Shown here piece after piece: positions 39,334 to 47,806 of a DNA stretch of 64,000 bases. Each line of letters begins with the position of its first letter. The stretch's first letter is position 1. A program made the translations under genes and the position numbers. The notes beneath the pieces are model-generated. The model was not told where the DNA came from. It was given only the letters and a program-made list of their open reading frames with translations, and made no database searches. The stretch is from Actinoplanes regularis (GTDB lineage: Bacteria; Actinomycetota; Actinomycetes; Mycobacteriales; Micromonosporaceae): NCBI RefSeq assembly GCF_900188005.1, contig NZ_FZNR01000025.1:57172-121171 (forward strand), read 5' to 3'.

Positions 39334-40473
39334 GTGCACGTGACCGCACCGCTCATGCTCGGCAACCACGCCGTCAACCCACCCGTCGTCCTCGCCCCGA
39401 TGGCCGGGATCACCAACGTGGCGTTCCGGCGGCTCTGCCGGGAGCAGGGCGGCGGCGTCTACGTCTGCGAAATGATCACCACGCGGGCGCTGGTGGAGCG
39501 GATCCCCAAGACCCTCAAGATGGTCGCGTTCGCCGAGGACGAGGGTTTCCGCAGCCTGCAGCTCTACGGCGTGGACCCGGACGTGACCGCGGCGGCGGTC
39601 CGGATGGTCGGCGAGGACAACCTGGCCGACCACGTCGACCTGAACTTCGGCTGCCCGGTGCCGAAGGTGACCCGGCGCGGCGGCGGCTCGGCGCTGCCCT
39701 GGCGGCGGAAGCTGTTCGGCCGGATCGTCCGGCAGGCCGTCGAGGCGGCCGCCGAGTTCGGCATTCCGCTCACGATCAAGATGCGCAAGGGCATCGACGA
39801 CGACCATCTGACGTACGTCGAAGCCGGCCTGACCGCCCAGGACGCCGGCGTGGCCGCCGTGGCGCTGCACGCGCGCACCGCCGAGCAGCGCTACTCCGGC
39901 CAGGCCGACTGGGACGCGATCGCCACCCTCAAGCAGGCCCTCGACGTGCCCGTGCTGGGCAACGGTGACATCTGGGAGGGCTCGGACGCGCTGCGCATGG
40001 TCGCGCACACCGGGGTCGACGGCGTGGTCGTCGGCCGCGGCTGCCTGGGCCGCCCCTGGCTCTTCGCCGACCTGGAGGCCGCGTTCACCCAGGGCGGCGA
40101 CTACCGGCCGGTGCTGCCGGCCCTCGGCGAGGTCGCGAAGATCATGTCGCGCCACGCCCAGCTGCTGGTCGAGGCCCTGGAGGACGAGCGGCACGGCTGC
40201 GCCGACTTCCGCAAACACGTCGCCTGGTACCTGAAGGGCTTCCCGGTCGGTGGCGACCTGCGCCGCAGCCTGGCGATGATCTCCTCGCTCACCGAGCTGG
40301 ACGACCTGCTGGCCCGGCTCGACCCGGCCGTCCCGTTCCCGACCGAGTCGCTGGGCCAGCCACGCGGCCGGATCAACGCCCCGGGCAAGGTCTCCCTCCC
40401 GCACGGCTGGCTCGACTCCCGCGACGACGACACCGTCCCCGAGGGTGCCGAGATGGAGGACTCGGGCGGCTAG
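39334..40473 (+). CDS. dusB: tRNA-dihydrouridine synthase DusB
   Basis: This 379-residue FMN-dependent TIM barrel reduces specific uridines in tRNA. APMAGITNVAFRRLCRE, the active-site Cys in NFGCPVPKVTRRG, KMRKGIDD, LHARTAEQRYSGQADW and GNGDIWEG are all family signatures. A C-terminal helical domain binds tRNA. GTG start at 39334. The last four bases overlap the convergent zinc-ribbon gene. Confidence 0.95.
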   Translation: MHVTAPLMLGNHAVNPPVVLAPMAGITNVAFRRLCREQGGGVYVCEMITTRALVERIPKTLKMVAFAEDEGFRSLQLYGVDPDVTAAAVRMVGEDNLADHVDLNFGCPVPKVTRRGGGSALPWRRKLFGRIVRQAVEAAAEFGIPLTIKMRKGIDDDHLTYVEAGLTAQDAGVAAVALHARTAEQRYSGQADWDAIATLKQALDVPVLGNGDIWEGSDALRMVAHTGVDGVVVGRGCLGRPWLFADLEAAFTQGGDYRPVLPALGEVAKIMSRHAQLLVEALEDERHGCADFRKHVAWYLKGFPVGGDLRRSLAMISSLTELDDLLARLDPAVPFPTESLGQPRGRINAPGKVSLPHGWLDSRDDDTVPEGAEMEDSGG

Positions 40474-41555
40474 ATCCTCCCGGTCTGGTGCAGGTGGACG
40501 AGGAGGACCACGGTGGCGATCGCGAGCAGCGCGGCGACGACGGCGGAGACGATCTTCGCCGCGCTGTACGGCCGTTCGCCGGTCACCTTCGCGGTCCGGC
40601 CGTTCACCAGGATGTTGTAGGTGCGCCCGGCGTGCAGGTAACACGCGATCCACACCGGTAGCAGCATCAGCTTGAACATCAGCTGGTGGTACTCGGTGTC
40701 GATCGAGTGCACCCGCTGCTCGTCGCCGCCGATGTCACGCCGGCAGTCGCCCTCGATCACCCCGGCCATCTTGCGCTTGGCGTTCTCCAGCCCGGCCTCG
40801 GGCTCGACGTCGTAGCGCAGGGTCTCGTGGCCGGCCAGGTACTCCGGGCGGTACGGCTCGGCCTCCGCCAGCAGCCAGGGCTGGAGCGTCTCCAGGTGTT
40901 TCGGCATGACCCGGCCGGTGCCGTTGACCAGCACGTCGTCGAACGAACGGGACACCACGCCGCTCGCCGCCCGCCAGCGCGTCTTACGGACCCGCCGGGT
41001 CTTCGTCTGGCCGTTCTCGGTGTACGTCTCGGTGACGTAGTAGTGGTCCCCGCGCTGTCCCCGGTACCGCGAGACGGTCTCCGCGTCGTAGGTCCAGTGC
41101 GGCAGGTACGAGCTGTGCGACGACTCGGCCTCGGTGACCCGCTTCAGGCTGTTCGGCGCGAACCAGCGTGACGACGCCCAGCCGCGCAGCGCCTCCCGCA
41201 GGGCCGCGCGGTCGACCAGGAACGGCAGCACCGCCTCCGGGGTGACCTGATCGCCGGACGTGACGTCGGCGACCAGCGCGGCCCCGCAGAACGCGCAGCG
41301 ATCGGAGATCTTGTCGCTCTGGGTCACGGCGGCACACCCGCGGCAGGTGAAGACGTGCGGCGCCAGGGCGGCGATCGGCTTGCGGGGCAGGCCGGCGAAC
41401 TCGGCCCAGGAGCGCTCGCGTACCGCCCGGCCGTCCGAGCCGACCGGGGTCTCGGCCCCGCAGTACGGGCATTTCAGGACCGTGCTGCCCGGGGCGAACT
41501 CGAGGTTCGCCCCGCATCCGGAGCACGGGTACTGGGTGTGGACCTGCTGGCTCAT
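40470..41555 (-). CDS. Zinc-ribbon membrane protein
   Basis: The 361-residue protein opens with a zinc ribbon (CSGCG and CPYCG) and a second one (CRGC and CAFCG, about residues 77-100). A soluble middle domain contains HSSYLPHWTYDAETVSRYRG. It ends with two transmembrane helices (LMLLPVWIACYLHAG and IVSAVVAALLAIATVVLLVH). The pattern matches actinobacterial zinc-ribbon proteins that occur next to SPFH proteins. ATG at 41555 overlaps a mini-ORF stop and uses its GGAGGTAAC site. Confidence 0.85.
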   Translation of the reverse strand: MSQQVHTQYPCSGCGANLEFAPGSTVLKCPYCGAETPVGSDGRAVRERSWAEFAGLPRKPIAALAPHVFTCRGCAAVTQSDKISDRCAFCGAALVADVTSGDQVTPEAVLPFLVDRAALREALRGWASSRWFAPNSLKRVTEAESSHSSYLPHWTYDAETVSRYRGQRGDHYYVTETYTENGQTKTRRVRKTRWRAASGVVSRSFDDVLVNGTGRVMPKHLETLQPWLLAEAEPYRPEYLAGHETLRYDVEPEAGLENAKRKMAGVIEGDCRRDIGGDEQRVHSIDTEYHQLMFKLMLLPVWIACYLHAGRTYNILVNGRTAKVTGERPYSAAKIVSAVVAALLAIATVVLLVHLHQTGRI

Positions 41556-41620
41556 GCAGTTACCTCCGCTGCGCTCCGGCGCCGACATGAGCGGGCCGAT
41601 TCGCTCGCTAGCTGGCTCAT
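41552..41620 (-). repeat. Dispersed mini-ORF repeat, one unit, SPFH/zinc-ribbon junction
   Basis: The unit runs from ATGAGCCAGCTAGCGAGC to GCGGAGGTAACTGCATGA and fills the junction between two co-oriented genes. It is closely related to the units at 33144-33289 and 55898-56056; relative to the 26-codon form it lacks 12 bases in the middle. The upstream gene's TGA is followed by C and then the unit's ATG (TGACATG), exactly as at 55894-55900. Confidence 0.88.
41552..41620 (-). CDS. Mini-ORF at the SPFH/zinc-ribbon junction
   Basis: The 22-codon frame encodes MSQLASESARSC then RRRSAAEVTA. Its TGA overlaps the start codon of the zinc-ribbon gene (ATGA), and its GGAGGTAAC lies 7 bases before that ATG. 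Likely a coupling cassette; a peptide product is unproven. Confidence 0.5.
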   Translation of the reverse strand: MSQLASESARSCRRRSAAEVTA

Positions 41621-41621
41621 G

Positions 41622-42713
41622 TCAGCCCTGCGGCGGCAGCGGCGGCGGCACCGCGGCGAAGACGCTGTTCAGCTCGGCGACCTGGCCGGCCGCGGTCCAG
41701 CCGGCCATGCCGTTACGCCAGACCAGGGTCTCCCGGGTGAGCGTGCCGGACGTGGCGTGCCCGGCCAGCGTGGCGACGTCGAACGGGCCCTGCTGGCGTC
41801 CGTCGAGCGCGGCGAACCACTCGCCGACCGGCAGCGGCGGCGGCGTGGCGACGCCCGGCGGCGTGCTCATCGCCTGGGTGGCGCGCTGACCCGCGGCCAT
41901 GCCGATCCCGATCCCGAACGCGTCACCGGCACCGCCCGGGTTGTTCGCGGCGTCCTCGATCGCGTTCGCGGTCTGGAACTTGGTGTACGCGTCCAGGTTG
42001 CCGACCACGCCCATCGAGACGCGCTTGTCCAGCGCCTGCTCCACCTCGGGCGGCACCGAGATGTTCTCGATGATGAACCGGGGGATCGCGATGCCGGACG
42101 ACGCCAGCTCCTCGGTGAGCACCCCGGAGAGCGTCACGCCGAGGCTCTGCTGCTTGGCCGCCAGATCGAGGACCGGCACGCCGGCCGTGGCGAGCGCGCT
42201 GCCCAGGTGGCTGACGACCAGCTGGCGAAGGTATTCCTGGACCTCGGCGGTGCGGAACTGCGGGTCGGTGCCGACCAGTTCGGTGAGCAGCCGGGCCGGG
42301 TCGCTGACCCGCATCGCGAAGCTGCCGAACGCCCGGAGCCGGACCGCGCCGAACTCGGCGTCACGGACGATCACCGGGTTCTGCGTGCCCCACTTCATGT
42401 CGGTGAACTGCCGGGTGTTGACGAAGTACACCTCGGCCTTCCACGGCGACTCGAAGCCGTACTTCCAGCCCTTGAGCGTGCTGAGAATCGGCAGGTTCTG
42501 CGTGGTCAGCGTGTGGGTGCCCGGCGCGAAGACGTCGGCGATCCGGCCCTCGTCGACGAAGACGGCGACCTGCGACTCGCGGACGACGAGCTTGGCGCCC
42601 ATCTTGATCTCGTTCTCGTACCGCGGGAACCGCCAGACGATCGTGTCGCGGCTGTCGTCCAGCCACTCGACGATGTCGACCAGCTCACCCTTGAGTTTGT
42701 CCCAAAGACCCAT
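41622..42713 (-). CDS. SPFH-domain protein with C-terminal GYF_2 domain
   Basis: The 363-residue protein has an SPFH/virion-core (YdjI-like) domain (about 1-270; IVEWLDDSRDTIVWRFPR and GTQNPVIVRDAEFGAVRLRA blocks). A Pro-rich linker and a GYF_2 (DUF4339) domain follow (GEWFAALDGRQQGPFDVATL, VWRNGMAGWTAAGQV). There is no transmembrane helix; such proteins associate with membranes and form rings or scaffolds. It is coupled through a mini-ORF to the zinc-ribbon membrane protein, a likely partner. Confidence 0.88.
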   Translation of the reverse strand: MGLWDKLKGELVDIVEWLDDSRDTIVWRFPRYENEIKMGAKLVVRESQVAVFVDEGRIADVFAPGTHTLTTQNLPILSTLKGWKYGFESPWKAEVYFVNTRQFTDMKWGTQNPVIVRDAEFGAVRLRAFGSFAMRVSDPARLLTELVGTDPQFRTAEVQEYLRQLVVSHLGSALATAGVPVLDLAAKQQSLGVTLSGVLTEELASSGIAIPRFIIENISVPPEVEQALDKRVSMGVVGNLDAYTKFQTANAIEDAANNPGGAGDAFGIGIGMAAGQRATQAMSTPPGVATPPPLPVGEWFAALDGRQQGPFDVATLAGHATSGTLTRETLVWRNGMAGWTAAGQVAELNSVFAAVPPPLPPQG

Positions 42714-42829
42714 GCCGGCTCCTGACGTGTGCGCGGTACCGATGTTCGTGCGGCGCCGACCGTACCAATTTCCGACAAGATCCGTCGTTGCCGGCAGGAG
42801 TAACGGAGGTGCGGCAGAGGCGGCCGGGG

Positions 42830-43906
42830 TCAGCCCAGGTGTGCCTCGTCGGCGGCGGCGCGGCCGGACTCCCAGCCCTCCATGCTGCTGACGCGGCTAC
42901 CGCGGGCCCGGACCGTGCGCGGGAAGACCCGCTCCATCGCCGCCCGGACCTGGATCTCCCGGCTGCGCAGCACCGGGAGCAGATCGCCGTGCCCGGCGTA
43001 CTCACGCTCGGCGGCCTGTCGCAGCCGCTCGCCGATCCGGATCGCGTAGGCGACCAGGAACGACCGGCGGAACGCCTTCACCCGGGCCTTGCCCTTGGCC
43101 GGCTCGTCCCGGGTCATCGCCCGGTTCGCCTGCACCAGCAGCGACGTGTAGAGCAGCTCGACCGCGTCGATGTCGGCGTCGAAGCCGAAGATCGTGCTGA
43201 AACCGAGCTCCGGCGACCACACTGTGCGGCAGGCGTTGGCCCGGGAGACCGCGTCGAGCAGGCTGGCCTTCTCGTTCTCGTACGGATGATCCACCCCGAT
43301 CCGGCGGGCGAACGGAGTCATGTCCACGGCCGGCGCGGCGACCTCCTCGATCCGGTACCGGGTGATCAGCTCCTGCGCCTTCGCGCTGTACGACTCCGCC
43401 TCGGCCGGGAAGTCGGTCGCCTCCGCCTTCGCCAGCAGCGCGCGCACCCGGTCGAGGATCCGCTTGTCGGCGTGGTGGTGCACGGTCGTCGAGGGGGTGC
43501 CGGGCGGCGGGATCAGGATCTCGATGGCCGGCAGCCGGCGCAGCTCGTCGAGCAGGCTGAGGGAGGCGTCCAGTACGGTGATCCGGTCCGGCGTCCGGAA
43601 GGAGCCGGCCCGCAGACTCTCCGCCTGCTCGCGCCAGCTCGGATCGACCGGTTCCCGGCCGGTCAGGAACGCCGTCGCGGCCTCGGCGACCGCCCGGCCC
43701 TGGATCGGATCGCCGCGCCGGGCGATGGCCCGGTGTAACTCCACCGGCTGCCAGCCGTTGCGGAACAACCGGTCGAACTCACCGCCCAGCGCGCTCTTCA
43801 GCGCCGCGTCGGTCTCCGCCGCGGGCGCGCCGGTAAGCAGATCGAGGGCGGTCTCGTGGTCGAGTTCTCCCGCCCGGACACGTTCGACGATCTCCCGGGC
43901 CGGCAT
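42830..43906 (-). CDS. DUF2786-containing protein
   Basis: The 358-residue protein contains a DUF2786 domain in the middle (ILDRVRALLAKAEATDFPAE then AESYSAKAQELITRYRIE, about 148-190) and an all-helical C-terminal part. Function is unknown; in other bacteria the domain occurs in phage- and DNA-associated proteins. The start is ATG at 43906. It is not overlapped with neighbours and has its own flanking gaps of about 60-115 bases. Confidence 0.85.
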   Translation of the reverse strand: MPAREIVERVRAGELDHETALDLLTGAPAAETDAALKSALGGEFDRLFRNGWQPVELHRAIARRGDPIQGRAVAEAATAFLTGREPVDPSWREQAESLRAGSFRTPDRITVLDASLSLLDELRRLPAIEILIPPPGTPSTTVHHHADKRILDRVRALLAKAEATDFPAEAESYSAKAQELITRYRIEEVAAPAVDMTPFARRIGVDHPYENEKASLLDAVSRANACRTVWSPELGFSTIFGFDADIDAVELLYTSLLVQANRAMTRDEPAKGKARVKAFRRSFLVAYAIRIGERLRQAAEREYAGHGDLLPVLRSREIQVRAAMERVFPRTVRARGSRVSSMEGWESGRAAADEAHLG

Positions 43907-43969
43907 TCCGCCGATGCTAGCGGCCCGGGGCCTCGCTCCTGGTCAGGGCCTCGGTCGCCGTGCGAATGG

Positions 43970-45562
43970 TCACGGGGTCAGTAACCGCGCCCACATCGTG
44001 TCACCAGTGCGGGACACCAGCCGGTCCTGCTCGATCCGCCACTCGGTCGCGCCCAGCGGCCGTCCGGTGACGGTGTCGAGGATCCGGTACCAGCCCTCGG
44101 TGGTGTGCGCGAACCGCCACTTCCTGCCGGGCAGCCCGGTGATCAGCACATCGCCGACCGGTTCGGGACGGAAGTCCTGGCAGTCCCCGGGAGCCCAGGT
44201 CTGCACGGGGGCGCCGGCCCGGCAGCCGGCGGGCCGCAGGGCACGCCCGGCGAGCGGGTTGACGATCCGTGACCAGCCGTCGGCGGTCGCGGCCAGTCGG
44301 AAGCGCTGGCAGTCGTTGGCCAGCCAGCCCCACTGGGCCACCCGCGCGCCGTCGGCGTCGACGCACGCGGCCACCTCGGCGACCTTGTTGCTCTGCCGGT
44401 TGGTCAGGCTGAGGTAGCCGGCGCCGCGGTCGTCGAGCCGCCACTGCTGGCAGGGGTCGTCCTGGTCGACCGGCGCCAGGGTGATGTCGGCGCCCTCGTA
44501 ACCGCAGGTGGCGTTCGCCAGGGCGGCGCCGGTGTCCCGCTGGATCAGGCGTACCGGGGCCGGGCCGTGGCCGGGGCCGCGGTCGCCGCTGAGCGGGTCG
44601 GAGAGCCGGGGCCAGCCGCCGGCCCAGTCGATCACGCGGACCGAGCCCTTCGGGTTCCCGCTGTCGGCGGCGTCGTAGTAGTGGTGGACGTAGAGACCGC
44701 CGTAGACGTCGCCGCCGCCGGGACCCACGAAGCCGTTGTAGCCAGCCAGGACCTGGGTGCCGCCGCCCGCCAGCATCGGTTTGCCGTCCCGGTCGGTGTA
44801 CGGCCCGATGATGTCCCGGGACCGGCCGACCATCGTGCGGTAGTCGCTGTTCACGCCCCGGCAGCAGAAGTCGAAGCTGACGAAGAGGTAGTACCAGCCA
44901 CCGTGGTACGTGATCGACGGCCCCTCGATCGCCCCGCCACCCCGGGACGCCAGCCTGTGGACCGTGCTGTCCGTGCCGGAGAGCAGTCCGGTGCGCGGGT
45001 CCAGGCGACGCATCCGGACACCGTCCCAGAACGAGCCGTACGACAGCCACGGCACACCGTCGTGGTCGACGGTGACCTCCGGATCGATCGCGTTGACGTC
45101 GTCGCCGGCGTGCGTGCGCAGCACCATGCCCCGGTCCACCCAGTCGGGCCGGTCCAGGGACTTCGTGGTGGCCAGGCCGATCACGGAGTCGTTGGTACCG
45201 AACGAGGAGGCGGCGTAGTACAGCCGGTATTCGCCGCCCGCATAGCTGAGGTCCGGCGCCCAGAAGTCCCTCGGCGTGCTGCCGAGCTCGGCCGTCACCC
45301 AGGCCGGCGCGGTGTCGAACACCGTGCCTGTCAGGGTCCAGTGGATCAGGTCGGTGGAGCGGCGGATCGGCAGGTAGGTGACGGTGGCGCTGTCACCGGT
45401 GATGATCTCGTAGTAGTACCGGCCCTGCCGGATCAGCGTCGGGTCGTGCGCGATCGGGTCGGGGTTCGGCTTCTCGGCGGCCGCCGCCGGCGGCGCACCC
45501 GGCGCGAGCAGCGCCACCGCGGCGACCAGCGCGGTCACACCACGCTTCCAGGAAATGTCCAC
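43970..45562 (-). CDS. Secreted GH43 endo-arabinanase-like enzyme with ricin-type domain
   Basis: The 530-residue enzyme has a signal peptide (KRGVTALVAAVALLAPGAPP, cleavage near AAAA). The five-bladed GH43 catalytic domain (about 30-340) shows the three acids: DPTLI (base), NAIDPEV (pKa modulator) and GAIEGPS (acid). DFWAPDLSY and FVGPGGGDVY are typical of arabinan-acting members. A ricin B-like carbohydrate-binding domain closes the protein (QQWRLDDRGAGYLSL). GTG at 45562 has GAGGA upstream. It probably degrades plant arabinan outside the cell. Confidence 0.88.
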   Translation of the reverse strand: MDISWKRGVTALVAAVALLAPGAPPAAAAEKPNPDPIAHDPTLIRQGRYYYEIITGDSATVTYLPIRRSTDLIHWTLTGTVFDTAPAWVTAELGSTPRDFWAPDLSYAGGEYRLYYAASSFGTNDSVIGLATTKSLDRPDWVDRGMVLRTHAGDDVNAIDPEVTVDHDGVPWLSYGSFWDGVRMRRLDPRTGLLSGTDSTVHRLASRGGGAIEGPSITYHGGWYYLFVSFDFCCRGVNSDYRTMVGRSRDIIGPYTDRDGKPMLAGGGTQVLAGYNGFVGPGGGDVYGGLYVHHYYDAADSGNPKGSVRVIDWAGGWPRLSDPLSGDRGPGHGPAPVRLIQRDTGAALANATCGYEGADITLAPVDQDDPCQQWRLDDRGAGYLSLTNRQSNKVAEVAACVDADGARVAQWGWLANDCQRFRLAATADGWSRIVNPLAGRALRPAGCRAGAPVQTWAPGDCQDFRPEPVGDVLITGLPGRKWRFAHTTEGWYRILDTVTGRPLGATEWRIEQDRLVSRTGDTMWARLLTP

Positions 45563-45599
45563 TCGGGTCCTCACCGGGGCGGGTACTGGCACACCGTCT

Positions 45600-45613
45600 T
45601 TGCAGCGCTGCAA
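45600..45613. promoter_or_regulatory. Palindrome upstream of the GH43 gene
   Basis: TTGCAGCGCTGCAA is a perfect 14-base palindrome 37 bases before the GH43 start. Its centre CGCT-type symmetry is like that of LacI-family operators. A sugar-responsive repressor is likely but is not encoded in the window. Confidence 0.6.
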
Positions 45614-45682
45614 GACAGCATGCACAACCCTCGATCGGACTTCAAGAGCCCGAGGACCCGGAAAGCCGGCTCACCGATTGTG

Positions 45683-45713
45683 GGCGGGGAGGGTGGTGCG
45701 AACCCTCCCCGCC
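45683..45713 (-). terminator. Terminator after the Roadblock cluster
   Basis: A perfect 12-bp stem (GGCGGGGAGGGT at 45683-45694 with ACCCTCCCCGCC at 45702-45713) has a 7-base loop. It lies 35 bases beyond the stop of the last Roadblock gene and before the GH43 promoter. Confidence 0.8.
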
Positions 45714-45747
45714 GACGGGGGTGGCGGTCACGGTTTACACGGCACGA

Positions 45748-46119
45748 TCAGACGTCGAGGTCATTCTCGATGCGGCGCAGCTGGTGCCGGGCCATGGCGA
45801 GGTTCGACCGGTCCCGGCGCAGTGCCACGTACAGGAAGAGGCCCTTGCCCTGCCGGCTCGTCAGCGGCCGGATCATGTGGTACTGCGTGTCCAGGGTGAT
45901 GAGGATGTCCTCGATCTTCTCGGAGAGGTTCAGCATCTCCATCGCGCGCAGCTTCGCCCGCACCACGTCGGTGTTGCCGGCCGCGGCGACCGTCAGGTCG
46001 AGATCCTTGCCGCCGCCGAGAGTGCCCAGGGCCATGCCGCTGGTGTGGTCGACGAGAGCGACGCCGATGCAGCCGTCGATCTCCATAACTTCCTTCAGAG
46101 CGGTGTCCATGTCGGGCAT
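45748..46119 (-). CDS. Roadblock/LC7 domain protein (third Roadblock of cluster)
   Basis: This 123-residue protein is a single Roadblock/LC7 domain (TALKEVMEIDGCIGVALVDH, then LSEKIEDILITLDTQYHMIRP in the second half). Such proteins regulate Ras-like or MglA-type GTPases as homodimers. ATG at 46119 is chosen: GGAGGA lies 9 bases before it, while the nearer ATG at 46128 has no spacing. It is the last gene in a four-gene minus-strand run with no GTPase gene. Confidence 0.88.
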   Translation of the reverse strand: MPDMDTALKEVMEIDGCIGVALVDHTSGMALGTLGGGKDLDLTVAAAGNTDVVRAKLRAMEMLNLSEKIEDILITLDTQYHMIRPLTSRQGKGLFLYVALRRDRSNLAMARHQLRRIENDLDV

Positions 46120-46219
46120 GGGATTCATTCCTCCGTTGTGGTGGGATGGCCGGTCCGCCTTCGACAGCGCGGTGACCGGATGGGTGCGGCGGATTGCCGC
46201 GGGTTTCTGGCTCCGCCGG

Positions 46220-46717
46220 TCAGCCCGCCGCCGTGCGGCGGCGTGAGGCGTTCGGCAGAGTGGCCATCGGGGTCCGCCGGGCCAGCGGGATCGACGATGG
46301 TCCGGTCTGTTGCGGGATCTCCGGTCGCAGCCTCTGCTGCTGCGCGGTCTCGAGGGCCATGAGCTTGACGATCCGGCGTACGCACCGCCGGGCCTCCAGG
46401 TGCACCATGGCCAGGTTCGCGTCGCCCGAGGTGACGACGGTGAGCAGGGCATTGGGACCCGCGGTGTACGAGGTGATGTACCCGCCGTCGCACTCGACGA
46501 CGGACTCCCGCAGATCACCGTGGTTGACCGCGTGCGCGAACCGGCGCGCCAGCGCCAGGTGCGCCGCGGCGAGAGCGGCCAGGGTGTCCGGTTCGATCCC
46601 GTGCGAGTCATGCGCTACGACCAGCCCGTCGGCGGTGGCGAGCACGCTGCCGGACAGCTCTGGCACCCTGCTGCGCAGGCGGCCGAGCTCGTCGAGTACC
46701 GCCGGGTCCACCGTCAT
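46220..46717 (-). CDS. Roadblock/LC7-like protein with basic tail
   Basis: The 165-residue protein has a Roadblock-like fold (VPELSGSVLATADGLVVAHD, YITSYTAGPNALLTVVTSGD, ANLAMVHLEARRCVRRIV), followed by a Pro/Arg-rich tail ending ASRRRTAAG. It resembles the CvnB-type member of Streptomyces conservons. ATG at 46717 (MTVDPAVLDEL) is preferred; a longer frame from 46759 would overlap the neighbouring stop. It is probably cotranscribed with the DUF4388 gene 38 bases upstream. Confidence 0.83.
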   Translation of the reverse strand: MTVDPAVLDELGRLRSRVPELSGSVLATADGLVVAHDSHGIEPDTLAALAAAHLALARRFAHAVNHGDLRESVVECDGGYITSYTAGPNALLTVVTSGDANLAMVHLEARRCVRRIVKLMALETAQQQRLRPEIPQQTGPSSIPLARRTPMATLPNASRRRTAAG

Positions 46718-46755
46718 CCTCGGACGCTCCTTCTCCTTGGTCGGGGGTGCGCGCG

Positions 46756-47778
46756 TCACCGCAGGGCCCTCAATGCGGTACGAATGCGCTTCAATAGGAC
46801 TTCGTCGGTGCCCTGATGCACCGGCGCGTTATCGGTGGCGAGTTCCTTCGGCAACTTCGCGCCGGGTTTGCGCCGGGCCAGTCGCGGCAGCCGGTTCGGC
46901 CCGGTGTTCCCCTCACCGGGCGGTGGCGGGGCCGGTGGCGGGATCCCCGGGGGCGGTGGCAGCGAAGCGTCCGGCGACGGTCCGCTGATCACCGGTACGG
47001 CCGAGACCTCCACGACGTCCGGGACCGGCCGGGACAACGGCGCGGCCTCGGCGCGGTGCTGCGGCAGGCGTACGAAATCTGGGGCCTCGCCCCCACGTAC
47101 CTCGGGAAGCTCGATGAGACCCAGCGCCGCGAGGCGCCGCAGTTCCTGGATCGTCACGTACCCCGCGCGACCCAGCAGCAGCGCCAGATCCGCCGGCGTG
47201 CGCTGGCCGTCCGCGTGGACCATCAACTCCCACTGGAGCGCGGTGACCGTCACCCGCTCCCGTGGCGGCCGGGTCACCGGGCTCACCGGGGCGGTGTCGA
47301 TCCGCGAGTTCGGGAAGATGTCGTCCAGCAGCTTGGTCCGGCGCTGCACCTCGCGCAGCACGGCGGCCGCGTCGATGTGGACCACCGGCCCCAGCCAGTG
47401 CGTCGCCGCCGGCAGGAAGTCGATCGGCCCGGCTGCCGTCGCGAGCGCGAAGTACGCCGCGTCGTAGGTCGCCCCGAGCACGCACAGCTCCAGTTCGCCC
47501 TGTGTGAGATGGCCCTGTTCGACCAGCAACCGGCCCACCCGGGCCGTCGAGGTACCCAGGTCCAGCGCGTTCTGCCAGGTGCGTCCGGCCAGTCGCCCGG
47601 ACGAGGTGAGCAGCTCGCCCACCCCTGGGGCGGCCGGCGACTCGGCGTAGATGACCCGGCCCTCGAAGACGTAGACCGCACCGCCGGGATGGCCACCCAT
47701 CACCAGCGCTCCGGTCTGCCGTTCACCGGCGACCTGCGAGAGCAGGTCACCGGGGGCGGCTGTCTTCGTGGCGGCCAC
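46756..47778 (-). CDS. DUF4388-type protein with Pro-rich linker
   Basis: The 340-residue protein has an N-terminal DUF4388/PATAN-like domain (ERQTGALVMGGHPGGAVYVF, then GRVIYAESPAAPGVGELL). A helical middle with a winged-helix-like segment (TVTALQWELMVHADGQRTPA, VTIQELRRLAALGLIEL) follows, then a Pro-rich linker (PPPPGIPPPAPPPPGEG) and a basic C-terminus. PATAN domains interact with signalling proteins in gliding and GTPase circuits. It is flanked by Roadblock genes on both sides, 28 and 38 bases away. Confidence 0.82.
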   Translation of the reverse strand: MAATKTAAPGDLLSQVAGERQTGALVMGGHPGGAVYVFEGRVIYAESPAAPGVGELLTSSGRLAGRTWQNALDLGTSTARVGRLLVEQGHLTQGELELCVLGATYDAAYFALATAAGPIDFLPAATHWLGPVVHIDAAAVLREVQRRTKLLDDIFPNSRIDTAPVSPVTRPPRERVTVTALQWELMVHADGQRTPADLALLLGRAGYVTIQELRRLAALGLIELPEVRGGEAPDFVRLPQHRAEAAPLSRPVPDVVEVSAVPVISGPSPDASLPPPPGIPPPAPPPPGEGNTGPNRLPRLARRKPGAKLPKELATDNAPVHQGTDEVLLKRIRTALRALR

Positions 47779-47806
47779 CGTTACTCCTCACTGGTATGTG
47801 CGTTGG

